A DNA stretch of 64,000 nt from Streptomyces sp. NBC_00461 (GTDB lineage Bacteria > Actinomycetota > Actinomycetes > Streptomycetales > Streptomycetaceae). Within the stretch, counting starts at the first letter, position 1. The number at the start of each line of letters is the position of its first letter. Shown one piece after another: positions 53,211-62,763 of this stretch. Below the pieces are notes generated by a model that saw nothing but the letters and a program-made list of their open reading frames with translations, had not been told where the DNA came from and did no database searches. Location of the stretch: NCBI RefSeq assembly GCF_036013935.1, contig NZ_CP107902.1:4373001-4437000 (forward strand). The letters run 5' to 3'. Made by a program: the position numbers and the translations under genes.

Positions 53211-54637
53211 ACGACGGCAGCGCGGACCACTTCGACCACGGGGGCTTCGAGGACAGGGACGAGAGGGACGACAAGGACGACAGGGACAGCAAGGGCGAGA
53301 GGACCGACGACTGGGAGAGCAGGGACGACGGGATCAGGGGCAAGGACGGGCAGCAGGAGGGTTACGGCCCGCCGGACGGTCCCGCGAACGGCGGTGACCG
53401 CGGCCAGGACCCCGACCAACCGCCGCGCATACCCATGCCCCGCGCCTCCGTCGAGGACGGCGGCCGGCTGCTGCCCGCGCCGGCGGCCCTGAGGGACCCG
53501 GCGCCGCAGCCCGCCCCGCTCGTCCTGGAGCATCCCGTGCTGAAGTCCCTCCTCGGCGCGTGGGCGCTGGCCGCCTGCTCGCCGGACGAGACGGCGGCCG
53601 TCGAGGAGCACCTGGGCGACTGCGGCAGCTGCGCCGACGAGGCTCTGCGGCTGCGCGGCGCGGTCGGCCTGCTGCACCCTCCGGAGAGCCTCGACCTGGA
53701 CCCGGCCCTGCGCACCCGGGTTCTGGACGGCTGTCTCGACCGGCGCCCGCCGCGCATCCCGGTGCCCGAGTGGGCGGCTCCGTACGACGCCGAGACGGCG
53801 CGCCTCGACGCCCTGCTGCAGGACATCGGGGACGCCGAGTGGCACGCGCCCGTACGGCTGCGCTGGTTCGAGGGCGAGGGCCCGACGAGCCGTCGTACGA
53901 CGGTCGCCGGGGTCATCGCCCACCTGCTCACCGTCGACGGGCTGGTCGCGGTCGCCCTCGGCCTGGACGACCCGCTGGGCGACGTCGCCGCCGAGGGCCC
54001 CAGTCCGGGGGCCCGCACCGAGGCGTACTGGCGCACCTCGCATTTCCCACCGACCCGTTCCGTCCGGGCGCCCTGGCGCGACCAGACCCACGACCTCGTG
54101 CGCACGGTGTCCTTCGCGGGCGGCAGTTCGGGCTCCGCGCGGCTGGCGGTGTCGTACGGCGAGTTCGAGCTGCCGCTGCACGACGCGATGCTGGACCGGG
54201 CCTTCGAGTGCTGGGTGCACGCGGAGGACATCGCCGAGGCGGTCGACTACCCGTACGAGCCGCCCTCAGCCCGTCATCTGCACCGCATGATCGACCTCGC
54301 GGCCCGGGTCCTGCCCACCGCGCTGGCTCAGCGCCGCCGGACCGGCCTTGCCTCGCCCACCCACGGACGCCACCTCGTCTCCGCCGGCGGACCCGGCCGC
54401 AGCCTGCGTCTGGAGATCGAGGGCTCCGGCGGCGGCGAGTGGCTGATCCCCCTCGACTCCCCCGCCGCGGTGGGCTCCGCCGAGCACGAGGTCGCCCATA
54501 TCGCCCTGGACGGCGTGGAGTTCTGCCGGTTGGCCGCGGGCCACGTGTCTCCTGCGGAAGCGGCGGCGGGGCAGGTCGGCGACCGCGAGGCGATCAAGGA
54601 CGTACTGTTCGCGGCGGCGTCCTTGAGCCGGATGTAG
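53207..54637 (+). CDS. Zinc-finger anti-sigma factor fused to a mycothiol maleylpyruvate isomerase-like domain
   Basis: The 476-residue protein begins with an extremely acidic/charged stretch (DERDDKDDRDSKGERTDD, residues 19-36). A ZAS-type zinc-finger region follows (LLGAWALAACSPDETAAVEE, then HLGDCGSCAD near 140). The C-terminal half is an MDMPI/DinB-like domain (AGVIAHLLTVDG, FECWVHAEDIAEAVDYP). It probably inhibits the coupled ECF sigma. The extra domain could sense a thiol or bind a ligand. Confidence 0.87.
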   Translation: MNDGSADHFDHGGFEDRDERDDKDDRDSKGERTDDWESRDDGIRGKDGQQEGYGPPDGPANGGDRGQDPDQPPRIPMPRASVEDGGRLLPAPAALRDPAPQPAPLVLEHPVLKSLLGAWALAACSPDETAAVEEHLGDCGSCADEALRLRGAVGLLHPPESLDLDPALRTRVLDGCLDRRPPRIPVPEWAAPYDAETARLDALLQDIGDAEWHAPVRLRWFEGEGPTSRRTTVAGVIAHLLTVDGLVAVALGLDDPLGDVAAEGPSPGARTEAYWRTSHFPPTRSVRAPWRDQTHDLVRTVSFAGGSSGSARLAVSYGEFELPLHDAMLDRAFECWVHAEDIAEAVDYPYEPPSARHLHRMIDLAARVLPTALAQRRRTGLASPTHGRHLVSAGGPGRSLRLEIEGSGGGEWLIPLDSPAAVGSAEHEVAHIALDGVEFCRLAAGHVSPAEAAAGQVGDREAIKDVLFAAASLSRM

Positions 54638-54683
54638 GGGCGGGTTGCTGTTTCGCGGGCGGCTGCCGGTGCGTGGGGGCCGT

Positions 54684-54729
54684 TCGCGCAGTTCCCCGCG
54701 CCCCTGAAGGGGCGCGGGGAACTGCGCGA
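54684..54729. terminator. Perfect 22-bp inverted repeat between convergent genes (family A element)
   Basis: Bases 54684-54705 (beginning TCGCGCAGTTCC) are exactly complementary to 54708-54729 with a 2-base loop. It lies between the anti-sigma gene and purU and can serve as a bidirectional terminator. The same sequence recurs at 42920. Confidence 0.8.
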
Positions 54730-54777
54730 GAAACCACGAAGCACCCGCAGCCGCCGACGACCGGCCGGCCCGAGCTC

Positions 54778-55662
54778 CTAGGCGAACACGACCGTCCTGC
54801 GCCCGTTGAGCAGAATGCGACGCTCGGCATGCCACTTCACGGCCCGCGCCAGCGCCTGGCACTCCACGTCCCGCCCGATCGCGACCAGCTGGTCCGGCGT
54901 GACGTCGTGACCCACCCGCTCGACCTCCTGCTCGATGATCGGCCCCTCGTCGAGGTCCGCGGTGACGTAGTGGGCCGTGGCGCCGATCAGCTTGACGCCC
55001 CTGGCGTGCGCCTGGTGATACGGCTTCGCGCCCTTGAAGCTCGGCAGGAAGGAGTGGTGGATGTTGATGATCCGCCCGTTGAGCTGCTTGCACAGGTCGT
55101 CGGAGAGGACCTGCATGTAGCGGGCCAGCACGACCAGTTCGACGTCGTTCTCACGGACGATCTCCAGCAGCCGCGCCTCCGCGTCGGCCTTCGTGTCCTT
55201 CGTCACCGGAAGATGGTGGAAGGGAATGTCGTACGACCCCACGAGCTCTGCGAAATCCGTGTGGTTGGACACCACCGCCGCGATCTCCACGGGCAGCGCA
55301 CCGATCCGCGCCCGGAACAGCAGGTCGTTCAGGCAGTGCCCGAACTTGCTGACCAGCAGCACGATCCGCATCCGGTCCTCGGCCCGGTTGATCTGCCAGT
55401 CCATGTGGAAGGAGTCGCCGATCGCGGTGAAGCTCGCCCGCAGCTTGTCCACCGAGACCGGCGGCTCCGCCGAGAAGTGGACGCGCATGAAGAACAGACC
55501 CGTGTCGTGGTCGCCGAACTGCTGGCTGTCCTCGATGTTGCAGCCGGTCATGAAGAGATAGCTCGACACGGCGTGCACGATGCCCTGCTTGTCGGGGCAC
55601 GAAAGGGTGAGGACGTACTGGTCGGCGAGGGTCGCCGTGGCTCGGGTGGACTGTTCGGTCAT
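54778..55662 (-). CDS. purU: Formyltetrahydrofolate deformylase
   Basis: The 294-residue enzyme has an N-terminal ACT-type domain (YVLTLSCPDKQGIVHAVSSYL, about 16-95) and a formyl-transferase-like catalytic domain with NIHHSFLPSFKGAKPYHQA and ATAHYVTADLDEGPIIEQ, which hold the Asn, His and Asp of the family. It releases formate from 10-formyl-THF, feeding purine synthesis and balancing one-carbon units. Length is normal. ATG 55662. Confidence 0.95.
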   Translation of the reverse strand: MTEQSTRATATLADQYVLTLSCPDKQGIVHAVSSYLFMTGCNIEDSQQFGDHDTGLFFMRVHFSAEPPVSVDKLRASFTAIGDSFHMDWQINRAEDRMRIVLLVSKFGHCLNDLLFRARIGALPVEIAAVVSNHTDFAELVGSYDIPFHHLPVTKDTKADAEARLLEIVRENDVELVVLARYMQVLSDDLCKQLNGRIINIHHSFLPSFKGAKPYHQAHARGVKLIGATAHYVTADLDEGPIIEQEVERVGHDVTPDQLVAIGRDVECQALARAVKWHAERRILLNGRRTVVFA

Positions 55663-55708
55663 GCAGGACAGGGTCCCATAAGCGGACCCACGTGCGGGCC
55701 GGAGTCCG

Positions 55709-56209
55709 CTACGCGGAACGCGTCATGATCCGCAGCACCTCAAGGGTGCGCGGCGGAACGTCCGGGTCCTCCCCGTCGGCCGCGGCCAACCGCACGTGCG
55801 CGTCCCGGGCCGCCCGGACAGCCTCCGGCCAGGCCTGGTTCTCGACGTACGCGGAGACCGGGGCGTCGGGCCCGACCTGGTGCATGATCCGCAGCACCCG
55901 CAGCACGGCGGTGTCGACGAGGGCCGCCTCCTGGGAGTCCCGGAAGATGGTGCCGACGTACTTCTCGGCGGACCAGTTGTCCAGCCAGGTGTCCTCGACC
56001 AGGCGGTACACGGCGTCGGTGACGTCCCCGTACCCGTCGAGGCCGGCCAGCCAGACGTTCTGTTGGAACGCCGGGTCGGAGAGCATGTGCAGCGCGGAGC
56101 GCACATTGCTGCGCCAGCGCCACCACGGCATGTCGTTCTGTGGCATGCCGCCCATGGTGGAGGAGCGACGGCCGCGACGGGAAGAGTTCTCCGAACCTTG
56201 CACGGTCAC
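55709..56209 (-). CDS. Conserved hypothetical protein
   Basis: A 166-residue, mostly helical soluble protein with MPWWRWRSNVRSALHMLSDP and QQNVWLAGLDGYGDVTDAVYRLVEDTWLDNW. Family not identified. The start may be GTG 56209, ATG 56155 or ATG 56146; the last fits where the conserved-looking part begins. It lies upstream of purU on the same strand, 46 bases away. Confidence 0.8.
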   Translation of the reverse strand: MTVQGSENSSRRGRRSSTMGGMPQNDMPWWRWRSNVRSALHMLSDPAFQQNVWLAGLDGYGDVTDAVYRLVEDTWLDNWSAEKYVGTIFRDSQEAALVDTAVLRVLRIMHQVGPDAPVSAYVENQAWPEAVRAARDAHVRLAAADGEDPDVPPRTLEVLRIMTRSA

Positions 56210-56326
56210 CGATCGTACGTTCTTCGGACCGGGCGCCTCACCGACCCCCGCAATTCACCTTCACGTCACTGATCGGTAACCGAGGGTCACCCCCGGGTTG
56301 GCGGTGTGGCGAAAGCGTGTATGTCC

Positions 56327-57637
56327 ATGACCGGCAGGCGACGCATCCGCAGCACCTTCCTCCCCCTACGCACCCGGCCGCTCAGAGCCACCGCTTTGTC
56401 GGTGGGGGCTCTGGCCGCGTGCATGTCGCTCGCTACCGGTTGCGGGGTCGTCCCCGGTACCGCGGGGGGTTCCGGGGACGACTCGATCAGGGTCATGACC
56501 TGGGCCCCGGAGCAGACCAGCGCGACCAACAAGCCCGGAATGCCCGCCTTCGCGAGGGCCTACGCCCGCTGGATCAACGCCCACGGCGGCATCAACGGCC
56601 GCAAGCTGAAGGTCCTGACCTGCGACGACCACAACGACAGCCTGGCCGCCGCCAAGTGCGCGACCTCGGCCGTCAAGCAGAACGTCGTCGCGGTCGTCGG
56701 CTCCTACAGCCAGTACGGCGACTCCTACCTCCCCACCCTGGAGAGCGCCGGCATCCCCTACATCGGCGGGTACGGCGTCACCACCTCCGAGTTCACCAGT
56801 CCGCTGTCCTACCCCGTCAACGGCGGCCAGCCGGCCCTGCTGGCCGGCCTCGGCAAGGGACTCGCCGGGAGCTGCGGCCCCGTGGCGCTCATACGGCCCG
56901 ACAGCATCGCGGGCGACGAGCTGCCCGCCATGCTCGACGCCGGCCTGAAGGCGGGCGGGCACGTGCCCGCCGTCGACCAGCGGGCGGCGGACGACACCAC
57001 CGAGTACTCGGTTCCGTCGCAGCGGGCGCTGGCGGCCACCGCCGGCAAGCGGCTGAAGAAGGGGTGCGTGATTCCCGCGCTCGGGGATCGCACCGACACC
57101 TTCATGGACTCCTTCCGGCGCGACCGCACGGACTACCCCGCCGTGAAGACCGCCGCCACGCTCGACAGCGTCGACCAGACGGTGATCAACGAGTCCGGCG
57201 GGCAGTCCGGACCGTACGAGGGCTCGTACGTCACCGGCTGGTACCCCGTGACGAGCGACCGGCGCTGGGACGCCATGAAGAAGGTGATCCAGGAGGAGGC
57301 CTTCGGCGACAACCGCATCGACGCCGCCGATGCCGGGGTGCAGACGACCTGGATCGCCTACACCGTGTTCAAGGACGTCGTCGCGTCGCTGGGCGACGGC
57401 GACGTCACCTCCGACACCGTCCGCAGGTCCCTCGACAACGGGCTGAAGGTCAGCACCGGCGGCCTCACACCGACGCTTGAGTGGTCCTCCGAGAGCCCGC
57501 TCGCCTCCATCGGCTTCTCCCGCCTGGTCAACGCCAACGTGACGCTTCAGGTGGTGCGCCGGGGTCAGCTGGTGGCGGCGACGCGGAAGGGGTTCGAGGA
57601 CGCGACGAAGACGCTGGAGACAGCGGACGTGAACTGA
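56327..57637 (+). CDS. Lipoprotein, branched-chain amino-acid-type substrate-binding protein
   Basis: The 436-residue protein has a signal with lipobox LATGC (Cys39). A type I periplasmic-binding fold follows (FARAYARWINAHGGINGRKL, VVAVVGSYSQYGDSYLPTLE, GIPYIGGYG). Binding proteins of this class capture amino acids, amides or aromatic compounds. No transporter genes are adjacent, so it may be a sensor or pair with a distant permease. Upstream in-frame ATG 56321 is an alternative start. Confidence 0.86.
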   Translation: MTGRRRIRSTFLPLRTRPLRATALSVGALAACMSLATGCGVVPGTAGGSGDDSIRVMTWAPEQTSATNKPGMPAFARAYARWINAHGGINGRKLKVLTCDDHNDSLAAAKCATSAVKQNVVAVVGSYSQYGDSYLPTLESAGIPYIGGYGVTTSEFTSPLSYPVNGGQPALLAGLGKGLAGSCGPVALIRPDSIAGDELPAMLDAGLKAGGHVPAVDQRAADDTTEYSVPSQRALAATAGKRLKKGCVIPALGDRTDTFMDSFRRDRTDYPAVKTAATLDSVDQTVINESGGQSGPYEGSYVTGWYPVTSDRRWDAMKKVIQEEAFGDNRIDAADAGVQTTWIAYTVFKDVVASLGDGDVTSDTVRRSLDNGLKVSTGGLTPTLEWSSESPLASIGFSRLVNANVTLQVVRRGQLVAATRKGFEDATKTLETADVN

Positions 57638-57655
57638 GGCCCACGTCCGCGGCCC

Positions 57656-59413
57656 TCAGAGCTGGGTCGGCTGGCGCTGGGTCAGGCCGTACGTCTTCGC
57701 GATGGCGTTCCACAGCTGGGCCGCCCTGACCTTCTCCGCACTGGCCGTGCCGCTGGAGCGGTTGCCCGCCTGGGTCTGGCCGGTCGGGCGGGCCTGGCCC
57801 TTCTTGCAGCCCTTCTTGCCGCCGACCTGGTCGGCCCAGGCCGCGTAGTGGTTGTCGGCCGCCGCGGACGCCCGCCAGGCCTTGGTGAGCGAGGCGGTCA
57901 GCGCGTCGTGGTTCGGGAGCTTGTCGACGGACAGGCCGGACAGCCGGGTGACCAGCTGGGTGCGCTGCTTGGCCGCGTCGCGCAGGTCGGAGGCCGCCTG
58001 CGTCTGGTTCTTGCACCCCTTCACATCGGCCACCGCCCGGATCACCGAGGCCCGGCTGTCGCCGCTGTCGGCCAGCAGCTTGTCCAGGGCGACGGCCTGC
58101 TGCTTCGCCGGATCTGCGGCGGGTGCGGAGGAACCGTCGGTCGCCGGGGCCGTGGCGGACACGTTCTGGTTCTTGTCCTTGCCGCCGTCGCCCTTACCTC
58201 CGCCGCCGAGCAGCGCGCCCGCGCCGACACCGAGCACGACGATGCCGACACCGACGGCGGCGATCAGCGGCACCCGCGACTTCCTCGGGCCGCCGCGGCC
58301 ACCCCGGCCGTCGTCGCCCGGCGGGGCGTACGCGGGCTGGGGCTGGGCGTAACCGGGCTGGGGTGGGGCGTAGTTGGCCTGCGGGGGCTGCTGTTCGAAG
58401 CGTGGCATCTGCTGCGTGGCCGCGGCGGGGCTCTCGCCGCCCGGCCCGGTGCGGAACAGGTTGTCGAATTCGGCGGGCGGCTGCCGGTCCCCGCCCTGCG
58501 GCATGCCGTACGGCGCCCCGGCGGCCTGGCCGGGAACGGGCGCGATGAACTGCGTGGCCTCGGCGTCGGGCCCGGGTGGGGGTCCCCCCGCTCGAGCGGA
58601 GCCGAGAGTGGGGGAGGGCGGGAACGGCCCGGCGCCGGCCTGCGGTGCGCGGCCCAGGAACTGCGTGGCCTCGGAGACCGATTCGCCCCCGCCCACCTCG
58701 GGCGGCAGCGCACCCGGCGCGACGGGCGGAATGTACTGCGTCGCCCCCTCGTCCGCCGCGGCCACCGGAGGGATGTACTGGGTGGCGCCCTCGTCCGCGA
58801 CAGGCGGGAGGGGACCGCCGTAGGCGGCGGGAGCGGCGGGAGCGCCGTAGCCGCCACCGGGGTTGGCGGGCGGCAGGGACGTGTTCGCCGATGGCTGCGC
58901 TATCGCGGGCGGCCCGTCGTACGACGGAGCCTGGGCGCTTTCCGGGGGCAGCGCCCCGGACGGACCGGACGGCGGCGCACCCCACTGGTCGGGGGTCTGC
59001 GGCTGCTGCTGGTCGGGGGTGCCCCACGACTGGCCGGGCGGCGTGGGCCAGCCCTGGCCCGGCTGCGAGGCCGATATCTGGTTCTGGTCGGGACCCCACG
59101 GGGTGCCCCAGGCCTGGCCCCCGGTCGGAGCCGCGGCCGGGGCCTGCGGGCCGTTGTACGCGGCGGTCTGGCCGTCGTACGAGGCAGCGGTGTGGCCGTC
59201 GTACGACGTGGCCTGACCGTGGTACGGGTCGGTCTGGTGGCCGTTGTACGGGCCGGCCTGCTGCCCGGCGTGCTGACCGGGCTGCGGGCCGACCGGGCCC
59301 TGTTGTGCGGCCAGCATGCCCGGCAACAGCGGCTCGCCGCCGTCTGAGGGCAGCACGATGCCTTCGCGCGCTTCGCGCGGCGAGGGCTCCTCGCCCTGTC
59401 CACTCTGCGTCAC
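57656..59413 (-). CDS. Single-span membrane protein with proline/glutamine-rich cytoplasmic domain and ATQ motifs
   Basis: The 585-residue protein has a long disordered N-terminal half with YDG/YNG repeats (about 55-90) and five ATQ motifs (two copies of DEGATQYIPPV, then EATQFLG, EATQFIAPV, AATQQMP). One membrane helix follows (about 381-406, VPLIAAVGVGIVVLGVGAG), then an extracytoplasmic helical C-terminus with three Cys. The ATQ-hydrophobic motifs resemble phosphothreonine sites bound by FHA domains. Residues about 267-280 derive from a repeat element (58576-58616). GTG 59413 after AGGAG. Confidence 0.82.
   Translation of the reverse strand: MTQSGQGEEPSPREAREGIVLPSDGGEPLLPGMLAAQQGPVGPQPGQHAGQQAGPYNGHQTDPYHGQATSYDGHTAASYDGQTAAYNGPQAPAAAPTGGQAWGTPWGPDQNQISASQPGQGWPTPPGQSWGTPDQQQPQTPDQWGAPPSGPSGALPPESAQAPSYDGPPAIAQPSANTSLPPANPGGGYGAPAAPAAYGGPLPPVADEGATQYIPPVAAADEGATQYIPPVAPGALPPEVGGGESVSEATQFLGRAPQAGAGPFPPSPTLGSARAGGPPPGPDAEATQFIAPVPGQAAGAPYGMPQGGDRQPPAEFDNLFRTGPGGESPAAATQQMPRFEQQPPQANYAPPQPGYAQPQPAYAPPGDDGRGGRGGPRKSRVPLIAAVGVGIVVLGVGAGALLGGGGKGDGGKDKNQNVSATAPATDGSSAPAADPAKQQAVALDKLLADSGDSRASVIRAVADVKGCKNQTQAASDLRDAAKQRTQLVTRLSGLSVDKLPNHDALTASLTKAWRASAAADNHYAAWADQVGGKKGCKKGQARPTGQTQAGNRSSGTASAEKVRAAQLWNAIAKTYGLTQRQPTQL
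58576..58616. repeat. Family B repeat element inside a coding sequence
   Basis: CCCCCCGCTCGAGCGG and GAGAGTGGGGGAG match, inverted, the intergenic element at 45024. It is read in frame as SPTLGSARAGGPPP in the proline-rich protein. Confidence 0.65.
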
Positions 59414-59627
59414 CGGGACTCCTACTAATGGGGGACCTTCGGGATCGTCGGCTCACGCTACCGGGTCCCCCGAGCCGGGTGCCACGCAGCTCAGGACACA
59501 AACACCTTCCCTGTGACAGCAGTAACAAAACCGCTCCACAGACCGCTGTATATGTCACCCTTCCTGCCGGATCCCGCGCGGAAACCGGCCGTTTCCTGCG
59601 GATTCACCCACCGGTGGGCGTCCGTCC

Positions 59628-61013
59628 TCACGCCGCTGCCTGCAACTCCATGCGTGCCCCGAACTCCCGCACCACCGGCTCGTCCTGGAACGGCACCAGC
59701 CGCTGCTGGAAGTCCTCCAGGTACTCGGCACCCCGGTTGGAGCGGAGGGACTCAAGGAGTTCCACGGCTTTCAGGCCGGTGCTGCAGGCCTGTTCGACCT
59801 CGCGCTGCTGCACCTGAGCCGTGGCCAGCAGCACATAGCCGATGGCCCGCCTGCGCGCCTTCGTCTCGGGAAGCGCGGCCAGCGCCTCCCGCGCGCGCCG
59901 TGCCGCCGCCTCGGCCTGCCCGAGGTCCCGGTGGCAGTGCGCCAACTCGTCGGCCAGATAGGCCTCGTCGAAGTGCGCGATCCACGCCGGGTCGTCCCCG
60001 GAGGCGGAGTCGGCCCCTTCCAGCGCCGAGACCGCCCGCCCGGACGCCGTCTGGGCCGCCCGCGCGTCGCCCATCAACGCATGCCCGCGCGCCTCGGCCG
60101 CATGGAACATCGCCTCCGCGCGCGGAGTCACGCGCCCACGCGCCCCCTCCTGCGCCGCCCGCGCCAACTGCGCGATCTCACGCGGGTTTCCGAGTTGGGC
60201 GGCGAGATGGCTCATGGAGGCGGCCAGTACGTATCCGCCGTAGCCGCGGTCGCCCGCCGCCTGCGCGAGCCGCAGCGCCTGGATGTAGTACCGCTGGGCC
60301 AGGCCCGGTTGGCCGGTGTCGATGGCCATGTACCCGGCGAGTTCGGTCAGTCGGGCCACCGCCGCGAACAGATCACGCCCCACGGCCTCCCGGTACGACC
60401 CCGCCAGCAGCCCCGAGACCACGCTGTTGAGGTAGTGCACGACGACCGGGCGCACATGCCCGCTGCCGTACTGATGGTCCAGATCCACCAGCGCCTGCGT
60501 CATCGCGCGCACGGCCGCCACGTCGGACTGCCCCACCCGCGGGCCCGCCGAGCGCGAGACCTGCGAGTCGGGCGAGGAGATCAGCCAGTCCCTGCTCGGC
60601 TCGACGAGCGCGGACGCGGCGACGGACGAGCCGGACAGGAAGTCCCGGCGCCCCACATCACTGCGCCACAGCTCGCAGACCTGCTCGATGGCTCCCAGTA
60701 CGGTCGGCGAGAACTGGAGCCCGACACCCGAGGCGAGGTTCTTGCCGTTGGCCATGCCGATCTCGTCGATCGTGACCGTACGGCCGAGTTTGCGGCCCAG
60801 CGCCTCCGCGATGATCGCCGGGGCGCGCCCGCGCGGCTGCTGTCCGCGCAGCCAACGGGCCACGGACGTCTTGTCGTAGCGCAGGTCGAGGCCGTGCTCG
60901 GCGCCGCACATGTTGACCCGGCGGGCGAGCCCGGCGTTCGAGCACCCCGCCTCCTGGATGAGCGCCTGCAACCGTTCGTTCGGCTGTCGTGCGACGAGAG
61001 GCCTTGCGGCCAT
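59628..61013 (-). CDS. TPR-containing transcriptional regulator (NsdA-like)
   Basis: The 461-residue protein has an N-terminal DNA-binding-like region (LQALIQEAGCSNAGLARRVN, KTSVARWLRGQQPRG) and tetratricopeptide-like repeats from about 190 to 440 (YYIQALRLAQAAGDRGYGGY and similar). This layout matches Streptomyces regulators such as NsdA, which repress sporulation and antibiotic genes. A specific orthology is not claimed. ATG 61013. The 265 bases to 61278 hold no supported gene. Confidence 0.85.
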   Translation of the reverse strand: MAARPLVARQPNERLQALIQEAGCSNAGLARRVNMCGAEHGLDLRYDKTSVARWLRGQQPRGRAPAIIAEALGRKLGRTVTIDEIGMANGKNLASGVGLQFSPTVLGAIEQVCELWRSDVGRRDFLSGSSVAASALVEPSRDWLISSPDSQVSRSAGPRVGQSDVAAVRAMTQALVDLDHQYGSGHVRPVVVHYLNSVVSGLLAGSYREAVGRDLFAAVARLTELAGYMAIDTGQPGLAQRYYIQALRLAQAAGDRGYGGYVLAASMSHLAAQLGNPREIAQLARAAQEGARGRVTPRAEAMFHAAEARGHALMGDARAAQTASGRAVSALEGADSASGDDPAWIAHFDEAYLADELAHCHRDLGQAEAAARRAREALAALPETKARRRAIGYVLLATAQVQQREVEQACSTGLKAVELLESLRSNRGAEYLEDFQQRLVPFQDEPVVREFGARMELQAAA

Positions 61014-61278
61014 GGCGTACCCCCTGGGACCAACCCCTGAAGCGAAAAGATCCGGCCGTGAAGATCAATGCCCCGCCGAGACGCGTAAAATGCGAGGCTT
61101 GCGCGGATTGCAGGGGTAAAGGCTGATGCCGCCCCCAGAGGTGGCTACCCAGCTCACGACGAGGTTCCCCCTGCGCGCCCCCGCACATGCATCCATGCGC
61201 CCCGGATGCGGAATCGATGCTCCTCCCCCGCGCGCGCTGCCCCCGTAACCCGAGGTGGGTGCGGGAGTTGAGTTCATC

Positions 61279-61932
61279 GTGGAAGAGACGATCGCCGGCC
61301 CCGAAGCCGTTCAGATTCCGAAGCAGCGCGGGGAATCGCTGCAGGAGACCGCCGTACGCTACGCCGAGGAGCGCCACTGGGACGTCTTTCCCGGCACCTG
61401 GCTGGAGGCCGTCGACGGGGTGCAGCACTGCTCCTGCGGCGACGCCGAGTGCGCCGCGCCCGGCGCGCATCCGGCGCGGGAGGACTGGGCGACGCAGGCC
61501 ACGGGCAGTGCGACCGTCGCCCGCCGGATGTGGCAGAAGCAGCCGACGGCGTCGATCCTGCTGCCGACGGGGCGCACGTTCGACGCGATCGAGGTGCCGG
61601 AGACCGCGGGGTTCCTCGCCCTGGCGCGCATGGAGCGCATGGAGTTGACGCTCGGCCCTGTGACGTTGACGCCGGATCGCCGGATGCACTTCTTCGTGCT
61701 GCCCGGTGCGGCGGTCAAGATCCCGGACCTGGTGCGGAAGCTGGGCTGGTCGTTGTCGTCGCTCGATCTCGTCGCGCTCGGCGAGGGGGCGTTCGTGGCC
61801 GCGCCGCCCACCCGGTACGGCTCACGTGGTGCCGTCCAGTGGGCCTGCCGTCCCACCCACGCCAACCGGTGGCTTCCCGACGTCGAGGAGCTGCTCTCCC
61901 CGCTCGCCTACGCCTGCGGGCGTGACCGCTGA
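61279..61932 (+). CDS. Bifunctional primase/polymerase (prim-pol) N-terminal-like protein
   Basis: A 217-residue protein of the type often annotated as DNA primase/polymerase N-terminal-like in Streptomyces. It has LQETAVRYAEERHWDVFPGT, a CSCGDAECAAPGAHPA cysteine cluster, and ILLPTGRTFDAIEVPE with FVAAPPTRYGSRGAVQW. The acidic catalytic pair of true prim-pols is not evident, so it is likely regulatory or inactive. The start is uncertain (GTG 61279 or further upstream). Confidence 0.75.
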   Translation: MEETIAGPEAVQIPKQRGESLQETAVRYAEERHWDVFPGTWLEAVDGVQHCSCGDAECAAPGAHPAREDWATQATGSATVARRMWQKQPTASILLPTGRTFDAIEVPETAGFLALARMERMELTLGPVTLTPDRRMHFFVLPGAAVKIPDLVRKLGWSLSSLDLVALGEGAFVAAPPTRYGSRGAVQWACRPTHANRWLPDVEELLSPLAYACGRDR

Positions 61933-61971
61933 TCCTGCCCCTCCGGAGAACAACCCCCTAGGGTTTCTCGC

Positions 61972-62763
61972 ATGACAGAGGGAAATGAGGCCGGGGCCGC
62001 CGCCGTACGGGTCCGTGGGCTCTGGAAGCGGTTCGGGCAGCAGGTCGCTGTTGCCGGGATCGATCTGGAGTTGCCCGCGGGGAAGTTCATCGGGCTCGTG
62101 GGACCGAACGGGGCCGGGAAGACCACCACCCTCTCCATGGTCACCGGGTTGCTGCGGCCCGATCAGGGGAGCGTCGAGGTCGTCGGGCACGACGTGTGGC
62201 GGGATCCGGTGGCCGTGAAGGCGCGGATCGGGGTGCTGCCGGAGGGGCTCAGGCTGTTCGAGCGGTTGTCGGGGCGCGAACTGCTCGCCTACAGCGGGCG
62301 GTTGCGCGGACTGCCCGGCGGTGAGGTCGACAAGCGGGCCACACAGCTTCTCGACGTGCTCGACCTGGCCGGCGCCCAGCACAAGCTCGTCGTCGACTAC
62401 TCGACCGGCATGCGCAAGAAGATCGGGCTCGCCGCCGCGCTCCTCCACAATCCCGAAGTGCTCTTCCTCGACGAGCCGTTCGAGGGCGTCGACCCGGTGT
62501 CCGCCCAGACCATTCGCGGCGTGCTGGAGCGGTACACCGCCTCGGGCGCGACGGTCGTCTTCTCCTCCCACGTCATGGAACTCGTCGAGTCGCTGTGCGA
62601 CTGGGTGGCCGTGATGGCCGCCGGCCGCATCCGCGCCCACGGCACGCTCGCCGAGGTGCGCGGGGACTCGCCCTCGCTGCAGCAGGCGTTCCTCGAACTC
62701 GTCGGCGCGGGCGGCCGCGACACGGGGTCGAACCTGGACTGGCTGGGCGGCGGCGCGCGATGA
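61972..62763 (+). CDS. ABC transporter ATP-binding protein
   Basis: The 263-residue ATPase has Walker A GPNGAGKTTT (about 45), the signature region YSTGMRKKIGLAAALL and Walker B VLFLDEPFEGVDP. It is a DrrA/CcmA-type exporter subunit. Its stop overlaps the permease start (ATGA at 62760), so the two form one complex. Confidence 0.92.
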   Translation: MTEGNEAGAAAVRVRGLWKRFGQQVAVAGIDLELPAGKFIGLVGPNGAGKTTTLSMVTGLLRPDQGSVEVVGHDVWRDPVAVKARIGVLPEGLRLFERLSGRELLAYSGRLRGLPGGEVDKRATQLLDVLDLAGAQHKLVVDYSTGMRKKIGLAAALLHNPEVLFLDEPFEGVDPVSAQTIRGVLERYTASGATVVFSSHVMELVESLCDWVAVMAAGRIRAHGTLAEVRGDSPSLQQAFLELVGAGGRDTGSNLDWLGGGAR

